This document shows positions 40,179-48,739 of a stretch of 64,000 nt of DNA, in pieces. The stretch comes from Undibacterium paludis (lineage in GTDB: Bacteria > Pseudomonadota > Gammaproteobacteria > Burkholderiales > Burkholderiaceae_D). The translations under genes and the position numbers were made by a program. The stretch's first letter is position 1, and every line of letters starts with the position of its first letter. The stretch spans positions 309,579-373,578 of the forward strand of contig NZ_JAKZHX010000003.1 of NCBI RefSeq assembly GCF_022568815.1. Reading direction: 5' to 3'. The notes below the pieces were generated by a model. The model made no database searches. It saw nothing but the letters and a program-made list of their open reading frames with translations, and was not told the DNA's origin.

Positions 40179-41553
40179 ACAAAATACCCTGAAAGACAAA
40201 GCTGTCGCTGTCATTGGTGCAGGCTGGGCCGGCTGTGCCGCAGCTTGCGAGCTCGCAGAGCAAGGCGCGCAGGTTAGTCTGTTTGAAACCAGCCGTATCC
40301 TCGGTGGACGCGCCCGCGGTTTTGCCATACAGGACCGGCAACTCGACAATGGCCAGCATATTTTGCTTGGCGCATATAAGGATAGTTTGCGCCTGATGCG
40401 CAAGGTCGGTGTCGACACAGATCGGGCCTTGCTGAAACTACCTTTGCAAATGGTGTACCCGGAGCGCGAAGATGGCATGTCTTTTATCGCGCCCGGTTTG
40501 CCGGCCCCCGCACACCTGCTCTTTGCGCTGGTCAGGGCAAAAGGACTTGCATTTGAGGATAAACTGGCCCTTGCCAGGTTTTCATCCACCGCACGCTGGA
40601 TGGGCTGGCAATTGCACCAGGACTGCAGCGTCACCGAATTGCTGGAACGTTTTGACCAGACACCACGGCTATGCCGCCTGATGTGGAACCCGCTTTGTAT
40701 TGCAGCCCTAAACACTGCACCGGAGAAGGCATCGGCCCAGGTATTCCTGAATGTACTGCGTGACAGCCTGGGCGCCAGTCGAGCGTCTTCCGACATGCTG
40801 ATACCGCGTGTTGATTTGTCTGCCCTGTTCCCGGAGCAAGCTGCTGCCTTCATCAGGCAAAAAGGGGGCCAGGTTTTGCTCGCACAGACGGTCAACGCCA
40901 TCGACCAGGATGCACAAGGCAAATGGCAGTTGAGACTGAAGCAAGATACGGAAAATACCAGCATAACAAGCTATGACGCCGTGATACTGGCCACTGATTT
41001 TGCCAATGCCAACAGGTTGCTGGGTACACTGCCCGCAAGCGAACCGACATCAAGGTCAGCCAACCAGACAACAGTGATGCAGTACGAAGCCATCACCACC
41101 TGCTATCTGCAATATGCAGAAAAGCTGCGCCTGCTGCGCCCTATGCTGGCTCTGCTCGATAGTCCGTCTGAAAAAAAATGGGGGCAGTATGTGTTCGATC
41201 GTGGTCAATTACGTAGCGATCAGGCAGGCTTGCTCGCTGTTGTTGTCAGCGTATCGGTGCAGGCATGTGAGCTTGACCAGGCGGAACTGGCCGCTGATAT
41301 CGCCAGGCAACTGGCGCAGAGCCTGGATATGCCAGAACTGGCGCAACCTCTCTGGTTTAAATGCATCTCAGAAAAACGCGCCACATTCAGCTGCGCACCA
41401 GGGCTGATCAGGCCAGAGAATCGCACTGCATACACCGGACTATACCTGGCGGGTGACTATACCAAGGGCGACTACCCGGCAACCATAGAAGGTGCCGTGC
41501 GCAGTGGCGTAGCGGCCAGCATTGCCGTCCAGTCTGATTTCAAGCTGGCTTGA
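40171..41553 (+). CDS. hpnE: Hydroxysqualene dehydroxylase HpnE
   Basis: FAD-dependent amine-oxidase/phytoene-desaturase-like enzyme that reduces hydroxysqualene to squalene, completing the HpnCDE route. It has 460 residues from a GTG (40171) inside the hpnD end. The FAD-binding Rossmann motif VIGAGWAGCAAACELAEQG is at about 14-32, followed by GGRARGF, and the C-terminal FAD segment YLAGDYTKGDYPATIEGAVRSG is conserved. No squalene-hopene cyclase lies in the window. Confidence 0.94.
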   Translation: MAKQNTLKDKAVAVIGAGWAGCAAACELAEQGAQVSLFETSRILGGRARGFAIQDRQLDNGQHILLGAYKDSLRLMRKVGVDTDRALLKLPLQMVYPEREDGMSFIAPGLPAPAHLLFALVRAKGLAFEDKLALARFSSTARWMGWQLHQDCSVTELLERFDQTPRLCRLMWNPLCIAALNTAPEKASAQVFLNVLRDSLGASRASSDMLIPRVDLSALFPEQAAAFIRQKGGQVLLAQTVNAIDQDAQGKWQLRLKQDTENTSITSYDAVILATDFANANRLLGTLPASEPTSRSANQTTVMQYEAITTCYLQYAEKLRLLRPMLALLDSPSEKKWGQYVFDRGQLRSDQAGLLAVVVSVSVQACELDQAELAADIARQLAQSLDMPELAQPLWFKCISEKRATFSCAPGLIRPENRTAYTGLYLAGDYTKGDYPATIEGAVRSGVAASIAVQSDFKLA

Positions 41554-41620
41554 CCGGCGAATGAGCACTGCTGGTCAAAGACGAAGTCAATGCGCTTCAT
41601 CCTTGACCACACAAGCTGTT

Positions 41621-43000
41621 TTACATATTGCTGTCCACATCGCGGATTTTGCTCAGAGCCTCTTCTATCCTGTCCACACCTATGATGGTCAGGCCTTCTA
41701 TTTTTTGTTTTGGCGCATTTGACTTCGGTATCATGGCAATGGAAAAGCCAAGTTTTGCCGCTTCGCGCAGACGCTCCTGACCACGTGGTGCCGGCCGTAT
41801 TTCGCCTGCCAGGCCCACTTCACCGAATACCACCAGCCCCCTGGGCAGAGGTTTGTTGCGCATGGATGAATTAATCGCCAGCAGCACTGCCAGGTCCGCA
41901 GCAGGCTCGGCAATCTTGACGCCACCAACCGCATTAATAAAGACATCCTGATCAAAAGCAGCAACGCCTGCATGCCTGTGCAAGACGGCCAGCAACATGG
42001 CCAGGCGATTTTGTTCCAGCCCCACCGACAAACGCCGGGCATTCGGTGCATGCGAACTGTCCACCAGGGCCTGGATTTCCACCAGCAAGGGCCTGGTACC
42101 TTCCTGCGTCACCATCACACAGGAACCGGCCACCTGGGTATCGTGCTGGGAAAGGAACAAGGCAGAAGGATTGGATACGCCTTTCAAACCCTTTTCTGTC
42201 ATGGCAAACACGCCCAGTTCATTGACAGCGCCAAAACGATTCTTGATGGCGCGCACCAGGCGGAAACTGGAATGCGTATCACCCTCAAAATACAACACCG
42301 TATCGACAATATGCTCAAGCACGCGCGGGCCGGCCAACGCCCCCTCTTTGGTGACATGGCCGACCAGTATCATGGTCACATCCATGGTTTTGGCTATACG
42401 CGTCAGTTGTGCCGCACATTCACGCACCTGCGCAACCGAACCAGGGGCAGAACTCAAGGCGTCAGAATACATGGTCTGTATGGAATCAATGACCACCACC
42501 TGCGGCCTATGCTCAGCCAGGGTATTGAGGATTTTTTCCAGCTGTATCTCAGCCTGCAATTGCAGATCCTTGGCATCGAGTGACAGGCGCTTGGCGCGCA
42601 AGGCGATTTGCGCACCGGACTCTTCACCGCTGACATACAACACCTTCTTGACACGGGCGAGGTTGGCCAGGGCTTGCAGCAATAAAGTGGATTTACCTAT
42701 GCCAGGGTCGCCACCTATCAGCACCACGCCGCCCGGCACCAGGCCACCACCAAGAACACGGTCAAATTCATCAATGTCCGTACCAAAACGCGGCACATCG
42801 ATGGCTTCGATTTCTGCCAGATTCAGGACCGGCGCCGATTGCGCCAAGCCTTGCGGTTTGGCAGAAAAGCGGTTGCCAACAGCTTCTACTATGGTTTCAA
42901 CCAGAGTATTCCATTGTCCGCAGGATGGGCATTGCCCAGCCCATTTGTTGACGATGCCGCCGCATTCGGTGCACGTAAAATTGGTTTTCGCTTTCGCCAT
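41621..43000 (-). CDS. radA: DNA repair protein RadA
   Basis: RecA-like helicase that helps branch migration during recombinational repair. It has 459 residues from ATG 42998-43000. The N-terminal zinc finger has C10, C13, C24 and C27. Walker A GDPGIGKSTLL, the RadA-specific KNRFG motif (AIKNRFGAVNELG) and the C-terminal Lon-protease-like domain (INAVGGVKIAEPAADLAV and PRGLVVFGEVGLAGEIRP) are visible. It converges with hpnE and is divergent from lplT. Confidence 0.97.
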   Translation of the reverse strand: MAKAKTNFTCTECGGIVNKWAGQCPSCGQWNTLVETIVEAVGNRFSAKPQGLAQSAPVLNLAEIEAIDVPRFGTDIDEFDRVLGGGLVPGGVVLIGGDPGIGKSTLLLQALANLARVKKVLYVSGEESGAQIALRAKRLSLDAKDLQLQAEIQLEKILNTLAEHRPQVVVIDSIQTMYSDALSSAPGSVAQVRECAAQLTRIAKTMDVTMILVGHVTKEGALAGPRVLEHIVDTVLYFEGDTHSSFRLVRAIKNRFGAVNELGVFAMTEKGLKGVSNPSALFLSQHDTQVAGSCVMVTQEGTRPLLVEIQALVDSSHAPNARRLSVGLEQNRLAMLLAVLHRHAGVAAFDQDVFINAVGGVKIAEPAADLAVLLAINSSMRNKPLPRGLVVFGEVGLAGEIRPAPRGQERLREAAKLGFSIAMIPKSNAPKQKIEGLTIIGVDRIEEALSKIRDVDSNM

Positions 43001-43169
43001 TTGCAAACCCTAATAAGCAGTAACTGCTTTCATTTTCAGTAAAAACACTGATATTTTACCCAGTAATTGGCGGTTAGCTTGCCTTATTTCACTAATTCCG
43101 CACAATTTTCATGGTATAAAGCATGCCAGTGACATTTCGTAGCAGGTAGATATAGAGCATGAATAAAGC

Positions 43170-44432
43170 ATGAAGCGCGGTTTTTATACGATCATGGCGG
43201 CCCAGTTTTTTTCCTCGTTGGCCGACAATGCATTACTGATAGCCGCGATGGCCGTACTGGCTAGCATGAAGGAGCCAGCGTGGATGTCGCCGCTGTTGAA
43301 ACTATTTTTTGTCTTGTCATACGTCTTGCTGGCAGCATTTGTCGGTGCATTTGCCGACTCTTTACCCAAGGGCAAAGTGATGTTGCTGACCAATATGATC
43401 AAGGTCGTCGGCTGCCTGCTGATGTTTGTTCATGTTCACCCCCTGGTGGCTTATGGCGTAGTGGGGTTTGGCGCTGCTGCCTATTCTCCGGCAAAATACG
43501 GCATACTCACCGAGTTGCTGCCACCAGAAAAACTGGTCGCTGCCAATGGTTGGATAGAGGGCCTGACAGTCTCTTCCATTATTTTTGGTACAGTACTCGG
43601 CGGTGCCCTGGTTAACCCCAGGGTATCAAATATGCTGCTGAGTCTTGATTTCCCCATGATTGACTTCCCCATCAATACAGCCTCTCAGGCAGCAATGACT
43701 GTCATCACCGGTTGTTATGGACTTGCAGCCCTCTTCAACCTCAAGATTCCGGATACAGGTGCACGCTACAAACACCAGCAAAAGAATCCCGTCAAACTTA
43801 TCGTTGAGTTCGCCGACTGCTTCACTGTTTTGTGGAAAGACAAGCTTGGCCAGATCTCGCTGGCGGTCACCACACTGTTCTGGGGCACTGGTGCAACACT
43901 GCAATTCATCGTGCTGAAGTGGGCAGAAAAATCCCTGCACATGCCTTTGGACAAGGCGGCCATTTTGCAAGGCGTAGTTGCCGTAGGCGTCGCCCTGGGT
44001 GCAGTCGCCGCAGCGCAGTTTGTCCCTCTGAAAAAATCATTGAGTGTCATGCCGCTGGGTGTAGGCATGGGCCTGGTTGTCATCACCATGATTTTTGTGC
44101 ACGATGTCTGGATAGCCTATCCTCTGCTAATACTGGTTGGTGCACTGGCCGGGTTCTTCGTGGTACCGATGAATGCCTTGTTGCAGCACCGCGGTCACGT
44201 CCTGATGAGTGCCGGTCATTCCATCGCGGTACAGAATTTCAATGAAAACCTGTCAGTTCTGACCATGCTTGCAATTTATGCACTGATGATATGGCTGAAT
44301 TTTGACATCATGATTGTCATTGTCCTGTTTGGTCTGTTTGTTGCCAGCACCATGTATATGGTGATGCGCAAACATGCAGCCAATCAGCGTGAATTTGATT
44401 CACTGGCGCTGATAGGCGAACATAAGCACTGA
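43170..44432 (+). CDS. lplT: Lysophospholipid transporter LplT
   Basis: MFS-type flippase that imports lysophosphatidylethanolamine across the inner membrane for re-acylation by Aas. It has 420 residues with about 12 hydrophobic helices. The N-terminal segment FYTIMAAQFFSSLADNALLI and the YSPAKYGILTELLP and NGWIEGLTVSSIIFG segments are characteristic of LplT. No aas gene is adjacent. It converges with the DUF1853 gene. Confidence 0.92.
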   Translation: MKRGFYTIMAAQFFSSLADNALLIAAMAVLASMKEPAWMSPLLKLFFVLSYVLLAAFVGAFADSLPKGKVMLLTNMIKVVGCLLMFVHVHPLVAYGVVGFGAAAYSPAKYGILTELLPPEKLVAANGWIEGLTVSSIIFGTVLGGALVNPRVSNMLLSLDFPMIDFPINTASQAAMTVITGCYGLAALFNLKIPDTGARYKHQQKNPVKLIVEFADCFTVLWKDKLGQISLAVTTLFWGTGATLQFIVLKWAEKSLHMPLDKAAILQGVVAVGVALGAVAAAQFVPLKKSLSVMPLGVGMGLVVITMIFVHDVWIAYPLLILVGALAGFFVVPMNALLQHRGHVLMSAGHSIAVQNFNENLSVLTMLAIYALMIWLNFDIMIVIVLFGLFVASTMYMVMRKHAANQREFDSLALIGEHKH

Positions 44433-44458
44433 TTTCTGCTGAAGTAGTCTTGGTCCGT

Positions 44459-45430
44459 TTAGTCGGCGCGCTTCAATTCCAGCGCGCTGGCACGGGCAAA
44501 CCAGTCAACTGGCACGACCATGCCGCGCTGATATTCCTGCATCGCCCCCTGATTTTCCTGCATCAACGCGAGCATGACGGGTGAGTCAAAATTGTCAAAA
44601 TAATTTTTCAGGGCGTTGATGATATCCGCCCTGTCTTGCGTTTTGCCAAGGCTGACTTGCGCCGGAGCAAGCCAGTCCAGACGATCCAGCATCAGAGCCT
44701 GTGCAAAATCAAGACCCGGTAAATCATCCAGAGTCCAGATTGTACCGCGACAGTGATGTGCATTCAGGCCCGCCGCCAGCCCCGGCTGCAACAGACTGGG
44801 ATTATCCGGCTCACGATAAAACAGCCACCCCAGAACCAATGCCCTGACCTCTGTCACAGTTCCAGGCAAAACAGCCTGTGCCAGCGGGTGACGCGACAGG
44901 GCCAGTTGCGGCCCCAGTATCTTGCGCAACTTTGCCCCCAGGCTATCGGCCAGATTGGGGCCAAGATAGTCATATAGATCACCAGGCCCAGCTTTTGTCC
45001 CAGGGTGATAAAGATAGAATTTGGTCGCCAACTCCCAATGAGCGAAGCCTGACCCCGACCGCAGTATGAAATCAAATTCACCTATGGTATTTGCCCCCTT
45101 GTTATGCACTTGCAGGCCATGCACATGCAATAAACCATGCTCACTGAGGTAGAACTCAAACAGCGTCTCGGCATACAGTCCCAGGCGTCGCGAGGGATGC
45201 TGCTGCAACAATTCAAGCAGGGCATCAGGATGCTTGTCAAGCTTTCCCAACCAGATTTGCAAAGCAGTGCTGTCTTTGACCGGTACCGGTGCAATTGCCC
45301 CCTGCCAGACATGAGCATTGGTATCCAGCAAGACAGGTGAGCTCAGCATCCAGGCGAGAGCCCGTACATGGGGATTATGCAGATGCTGCCATTGACAATG
45401 AAAATCCTGCTGGTACCCTGACATATCCAT
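44459..45430 (-). CDS. DUF1853 family protein, possible nuclease-like fold
   Basis: Protein of 323 residues in the DUF1853 family, recognised by the N-terminal YQQDFHCQWQHLHNPHVRAL and by GEFDFILR. The ATG at 45428-45430 overlaps the udg stop as TGATG; a longer start at 45463 would overlap udg by 34 nt. A conserved E (LYAETLFEFYL), D (GEFDFIL) and E...K (HWELATKFYL) are arranged like the acidic core of PD-(D/E)XK nucleases, but this is a visual inference. It is the last gene of tsaB-rimI-udg-DUF1853. Function unknown. Confidence 0.82.
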   Translation of the reverse strand: MDMSGYQQDFHCQWQHLHNPHVRALAWMLSSPVLLDTNAHVWQGAIAPVPVKDSTALQIWLGKLDKHPDALLELLQQHPSRRLGLYAETLFEFYLSEHGLLHVHGLQVHNKGANTIGEFDFILRSGSGFAHWELATKFYLYHPGTKAGPGDLYDYLGPNLADSLGAKLRKILGPQLALSRHPLAQAVLPGTVTEVRALVLGWLFYREPDNPSLLQPGLAAGLNAHHCRGTIWTLDDLPGLDFAQALMLDRLDWLAPAQVSLGKTQDRADIINALKNYFDNFDSPVMLALMQENQGAMQEYQRGMVVPVDWFARASALELKRAD

Positions 45431-46344
45431 CAACTGACGGGCAAGGCTTTTTGTGCCTGGCATAAGTCTATCCAGGCTTTGCTCTTTTCCGTTGGCTTGC
45501 GCAAGAGATAAGCAGGGTGATACGTCGCCACCATAGGTATGCCCTGGAATTGATGGACCTTGCCACGCAATTGCCCTATCGGCGTTTCCATATCCAGGCC
45601 AAGCAGGGAGACCGCAGCAGTCTTGCCAAGCGCAACGATGACTTGCGGCTGTATCAGGGCAATCTGTCTGTGCAGATAAGGCAGACAGGCTGCCACTTCA
45701 TCCGGGGTCGGCGGTCGGTCCTTGCCTTGCCCATCCGTCGGGCGGCATTTGACGATGTTTGCTATATAGGTTTGATCACCGCGCTGCATCCCCAGGGCCT
45801 TGAGCATATTGTCGAGCAGTTGTCCTGCCGCGCCAACAAAAGGAAGGCCCTGAATATTTTCGTTATAGCCAGGACCTTCACCAACAAACAACCATTTTGC
45901 CTGCCTGTCGCCGGTACCGAAAACCGCCTTCTTACGGCCTTTGCAAAGTCCGCAACTGACACAGGTCTCCACCATGGGTTGCAGTGCATCCCAGGACAAC
46001 GCCGATGTGGGTAACACTTGCTGTGAAGCCGGATTTGCTTCGGGGGCGATGACTTCAATAAGAGGCTCAACCGGCAAGACGACCGCAGCTTTTTCTTCCC
46101 TTGTAGCATAAACATCTACATCTGCAGGGTTATCTGCAGTCGCACCCTGAGTCGACCTGGCAGGCTGCTCAGACCCAGCCTCTCGCGTCACATCATGTTG
46201 TAGCGGTTCGTCAGCGACGACAATGTCGGCGGCACCTGCGACCTGAACAGACGTAGCCACTTCTGCCTGGCGCAGCAACCATACAGGTCCAACGCCCAAT
46301 TCCTGCAACGCCCTTTGCCTGTAATGTTGATCATTCATTTGCAT
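45430..46344 (-). CDS. Uracil-DNA glycosylase, family 4-like with iron-sulfur cluster
   Basis: Base-excision enzyme that removes uracil from DNA. It has 304 residues from ATG 46342-46344, which overlaps the rimI stop (TGATG) and has GGAGG 8 nt upstream. A low-complexity N-terminal extension (about 1-115) precedes the catalytic domain. Cysteines C128, C131, C134, C200 and C220 include the four likely [4Fe-4S] ligands. The uracil-pocket motif GEGPGYNENIQGLPFVGAAG and the C-terminal HPAYLLRKP are present. The first motif has G-Y-N-E-N where many family-4 enzymes have A-P-G-x-x-E-D, a modest variation. It is co-translated with rimI and DUF1853. Confidence 0.92.
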   Translation of the reverse strand: MQMNDQHYRQRALQELGVGPVWLLRQAEVATSVQVAGAADIVVADEPLQHDVTREAGSEQPARSTQGATADNPADVDVYATREEKAAVVLPVEPLIEVIAPEANPASQQVLPTSALSWDALQPMVETCVSCGLCKGRKKAVFGTGDRQAKWLFVGEGPGYNENIQGLPFVGAAGQLLDNMLKALGMQRGDQTYIANIVKCRPTDGQGKDRPPTPDEVAACLPYLHRQIALIQPQVIVALGKTAAVSLLGLDMETPIGQLRGKVHQFQGIPMVATYHPAYLLRKPTEKSKAWIDLCQAQKALPVS

Positions 46345-46808
46345 CAACACATCCTCCGCATGACGATGGCATCTTCGCGCTGATTTTCATGTGCAGGGTA
46401 ATATCCCTTGCGCACGCCGATGGAACTGAAACCGGCATTTTCGTACACGGCAATGGCACGTGCGTTGCTGCGCCTGACTTCCAGCAAAATGGATGCATAG
46501 GCATGCTCGTTGGCATAAGCAAACAGCCTGTCCATCAATAGCTTGCCATTACCCCTACCCTGATAAGGCAGGTCAACGGCGAAATTCAACAGGTGCAACT
46601 CATCAAGTACTTGCATTACCACGAAATAGGCAACAATCTCATGTCCGCTATCGCGGAAGCCAAATGCTTCATAGCCACTCAGAAAGGAATCAGTAAAATT
46701 CCCGCGCGACCAAGGGTAGGCGTACACCCGCTCTTCTATCGTCAGTATATTATCAATATCGGCAAACCCAAGCTTGCCAAAGTGCGCCATGCTTGCATTC
46801 ATTTCCAT
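46344..46808 (-). CDS. rimI: Ribosomal protein S18 alanine N-acetyltransferase-like RimI
   Basis: GNAT-fold acetyltransferase of 154 residues. The acetyl-CoA binding motif PYQGRGNGKLLMD, LLEVRRSNARAIAVYENAGF and GYYPAHENQREDAIVM are typical of RimI, which acetylates the N-terminus of ribosomal protein S18 in E. coli. It begins 4 nt after the tsaB stop, the conserved tsaB-rimI linkage, and its stop overlaps the udg start. Confidence 0.93.
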   Translation of the reverse strand: MEMNASMAHFGKLGFADIDNILTIEERVYAYPWSRGNFTDSFLSGYEAFGFRDSGHEIVAYFVVMQVLDELHLLNFAVDLPYQGRGNGKLLMDRLFAYANEHAYASILLEVRRSNARAIAVYENAGFSSIGVRKGYYPAHENQREDAIVMRRMC

Positions 46809-46812
46809 GACT

Positions 46813-47517
46813 TCAGACTCTTTCAGCAGTTTGCGCTTTGACTTGTTCGCGCTCAGCGGTCGTCAGGGCAATCTTGTTACGCAAATACAAGGGTTGCGCC
46901 TGATCTGCCGGCACACTGCGCCCTGCTGCAAAATCAAGGGTGGCAAGGCTCAGTATCTGCTTCGCATGTGGCATGCAATTCATGCTGGCAAATTTTGTAC
47001 CGGCAGATTCAGGCAGGTTCAAACCATTGCCAAGCACCAGTTGTGCCGACTCCAGAGTAATGCCCGCCAGTGCCTGGTCCAGACTGTTCAGTGCCGGTGC
47101 GCTGACCTCTACCCAACCCGCATCATCAAACCGATATTGAGCCCAATACACTTCGTTCATGCGGGCATCAAGTATGCAGACAAATTGCTCAGCCTGGCTC
47201 TGCTCACGCGCAGCCTGCGCCATAGCAAGCAGGCTGACGACTGGCAGCACAGCCAAGTCTGCACCATAAGCCAAACCCTGGACGATGCCACAAGCTGTAC
47301 GTATGCCGGTAAATGCGCCCGGTCCGCATCCAAAGGCGATGGCATCACAATCACGCAAACGGATACCTGCTTCCATCAACAAAGACTGTATCGCCGGCAA
47401 AATACCCTGTGAATGCGTTTGTACACCGTTGAGTTCACGGATCAATATGCGCTCATCTGTCAGCAATGCTGCTGTGGCGAGCTCTGTGGAAGTTTCAATT
47501 GCTAAAATTCTGGTCAT
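46813..47517 (-). CDS. tsaB: tRNA threonylcarbamoyladenosine synthesis protein TsaB
   Basis: ASKHA-fold partner of TsaD and TsaE in making t6A37 on ANN-decoding tRNAs. It has 234 residues. The N-terminal ILAIETSTELATAALL and the GCGPGAFTGIRTACGIVQGLAYG segment are diagnostic. It is the first gene of the tsaB-rimI-udg-DUF1853 run, divergent from the thioredoxin-like gene. Confidence 0.96.
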   Translation of the reverse strand: MTRILAIETSTELATAALLTDERILIRELNGVQTHSQGILPAIQSLLMEAGIRLRDCDAIAFGCGPGAFTGIRTACGIVQGLAYGADLAVLPVVSLLAMAQAAREQSQAEQFVCILDARMNEVYWAQYRFDDAGWVEVSAPALNSLDQALAGITLESAQLVLGNGLNLPESAGTKFASMNCMPHAKQILSLATLDFAAGRSVPADQAQPLYLRNKIALTTAEREQVKAQTAERV

Positions 47518-47590
47518 TTGCGTATTTTACCGTGTTCCGCCCATTTCAAGGCTGGCTTTTAGCTGCGCCAAGATAGGTTAAAATCACACC

Positions 47591-48001
47591 ATGAACGCGA
47601 TAATGAATACCGAAGACCTCTCCGCCATCAAGGCCGAACTGTTGAAAAAAGACTGGCTGATCGCCTGTCTGTGCGCAGCCTGGTGCGATACCTGCACGGC
47701 TTATCGTGACAGTTTTGATGCCTTGATGACGCAACATATGGACAAATGTTTCGCCTGGATAGACATTGAAGACCAGGCCCATCTGGTTGATGAAGTCGAT
47801 ATACAGAACTTCCCGACCATACTGATACAGCACCGTGACCAGGTGGTGTTTTTTGGCACCGTCTTGCCAGATCCCATGCAGTTGCAGCGACTGATCTTGT
47901 CAATGACAGAAAAATTGCCCGATGCTGGAAATCAGCGTAGCGCCCTGAATCAGGATGCACCGCCAGACTGGAATATCCGCAAACTCATTATGAACACCTG
48001 A
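47591..48001 (+). CDS. Thioredoxin-like protein with CDTC active site
   Basis: Single thioredoxin-fold domain of 136 residues with no signal peptide. The redox motif is AAWCDTCTAYR (C32 and C35), then DIEDQAHLVDEVDIQNFPTILI with the conserved cis-Pro after F. The central CDTC dipeptide differs from the CGPC of canonical thioredoxin. It is preceded by a 73-nt divergent region shared with tsaB. Its redox partner is unknown. Confidence 0.88.
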   Translation: MNAIMNTEDLSAIKAELLKKDWLIACLCAAWCDTCTAYRDSFDALMTQHMDKCFAWIDIEDQAHLVDEVDIQNFPTILIQHRDQVVFFGTVLPDPMQLQRLILSMTEKLPDAGNQRSALNQDAPPDWNIRKLIMNT

Positions 48002-48010
48002 CAAGCCCCC

Positions 48011-48047
48011 ATGCTCTTCTGAGCGATGACTTTCGCTCGGGAGCACA
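48011..48047 (+). repeat. Hairpin after the thioredoxin-like gene
   Basis: Nested pairing: GAGCGA (48021-48026) with TCGCTC (48033-48038), and TGCTC with GAGCA outside it. There is no T run; it may be a 3'-end structure. Confidence 0.4.
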
Positions 48048-48074
48048 TGAGAAAATCAGACACAGAAAAGACAA

Positions 48075-48102
48075 AAGGGACTAGATTTGCATCTAGTCCC
48101 TT
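48075..48102 (-). terminator. Terminator of tRNA-Arg copy 1
   Basis: AAGGGACTAGAT pairs perfectly with ATCTAGTCCCTT around TTGC. On the minus strand TTTTGTC follows, directly after the tRNA 3' end. Confidence 0.85.
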
Positions 48103-48107
48103 GAATC

Positions 48108-48184
48108 TGGTGCGGCTGGCAGGAATCGAACCCACGACCCCTTGGTTCGTAGCCAAGTACTCTATCCAGCTGAGCTACAGCCGC
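48108..48184 (-). tRNA. tRNA-Arg (anticodon ACG), copy 1
   Basis: 77 nt on the minus strand with encoded CCA. The acceptor GCGGCTG pairs with CAGCCGC, the D arm is GCTCAGCTGGATAGAGT, the anticodon loop CTACGAA carries ACG, and the T arm is GTGGGTTCGATTCCTGC. It is identical to the copy at 48606-48682. Confidence 0.96.
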
Positions 48185-48194
48185 GAAAAACAAG

Positions 48195-48223
48195 ATTATA
48201 GCGAGATTCAGATGAAATGAAAA
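48195..48223 (-). promoter_or_regulatory. Promoter of tRNA-Arg copy 1
   Basis: On the minus strand TTTTCA (48218-48223), 17-nt spacer and a perfect TATAAT (48195-48200), 10 nt before the tRNA. The -35 lies outside the duplicated unit. Confidence 0.6.
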
Positions 48224-48562
48224 GCCCCAAGGTTTAGATTATTTCGACTTTAGGTGAAAACAGGTGTATTTACCTCAATACCCACCACCAATCCAACCCG
48301 AAAAACGAGAGCCGATCAAAGACTGAACAAGAAGCAGGCAACAACTGATACTGACGCCTGAGCAAAATAATTTCGGTAAAACCATGATCAAAACAACATC
48401 CCCGAAAGGAATACGATCAATCAGCCAGATATCAGATCAACACCATCCAACGATAATCAGCTGCCATTTACAAGCGACAACAAAGCCAGCCTTGGCGGAC
48501 AATCTCAACAAATATCGGGAAAAATTCACAAAACACCGCCCAGGCGTTTTCTTGCATGACCT
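48203..48562. other. Spacer between the two tRNA-Arg units
   Basis: 360 bases with no gene I can support, apart from the copy-1 -35 box. I see no mobile-element ends or coding bias. Confidence 0.5.
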
Positions 48563-48572
48563 GAAAAGACAA

Positions 48573-48600
48573 AAGGGACTAGATTTTCATCTAGTCCCTT
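48573..48600 (-). terminator. Terminator of tRNA-Arg copy 2
   Basis: Same 12-bp stem as copy 1 with loop TTTC instead of TTGC, followed on the minus strand by TTTTGTC. Confidence 0.85.
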
Positions 48601-48605
48601 GAATC

Positions 48606-48682
48606 TGGTGCGGCTGGCAGGAATCGAACCCACGACCCCTTGGTTCGTAGCCAAGTACTCTATCCAGCTGAGCTACAGCCGC
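48606..48682 (-). tRNA. tRNA-Arg (anticodon ACG), copy 2
   Basis: Identical in all 77 positions to copy 1 at 48108-48184. It lies just downstream of kup. Confidence 0.96.
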
Positions 48683-48693
48683 GAAAGACCAAG

Positions 48694-48722
48694 ATTATAG
48701 CACAGGCATTTTCATTTGATAA
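48694..48722 (-). promoter_or_regulatory. Promoter of tRNA-Arg copy 2
   Basis: On the minus strand TTATCA (48717-48722), 17-nt spacer and TATAAT (48694-48699). The -35 differs from that of copy 1 because it lies outside the repeat. Confidence 0.6.
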
Positions 48723-48739
48723 GCACCCATGCCATTTTT

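Larger units (their letters stand above)
48065..48202. repeat. Direct repeat copy 1, about 138 bp, holding tRNA-Arg
   Basis: Sequence from GAAAAGACAAAAGGG to ATTATAGC is repeated at 48563-48701 with one loop mismatch in the terminator and a few changes plus a 1-nt indel beside the tRNA. The unit contains terminator, tRNA and -10 box. Confidence 0.9.
48563..48701. repeat. Direct repeat copy 2 holding tRNA-Arg
   Basis: Second copy of the unit at 48065-48202, offset 498 nt, same orientation. Confidence 0.9.

Noticed and set aside
41997..43013. Plus-strand open frame of 338 codons opposite radA
   Set aside because: It is antisense to a clearly conserved radA; the Ser/Thr/Arg-rich translation is typical of a shadow frame.
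48384..48602. 72-codon plus-strand frame between the tRNA-Arg genes
   Set aside because: It runs into the tRNA terminator, lacks a ribosome-binding site and resembles no family.
48065..48701. CRISPR-like repeat
   Set aside because: Only two copies, each containing a tRNA and a terminator; this is a tRNA-unit duplication.
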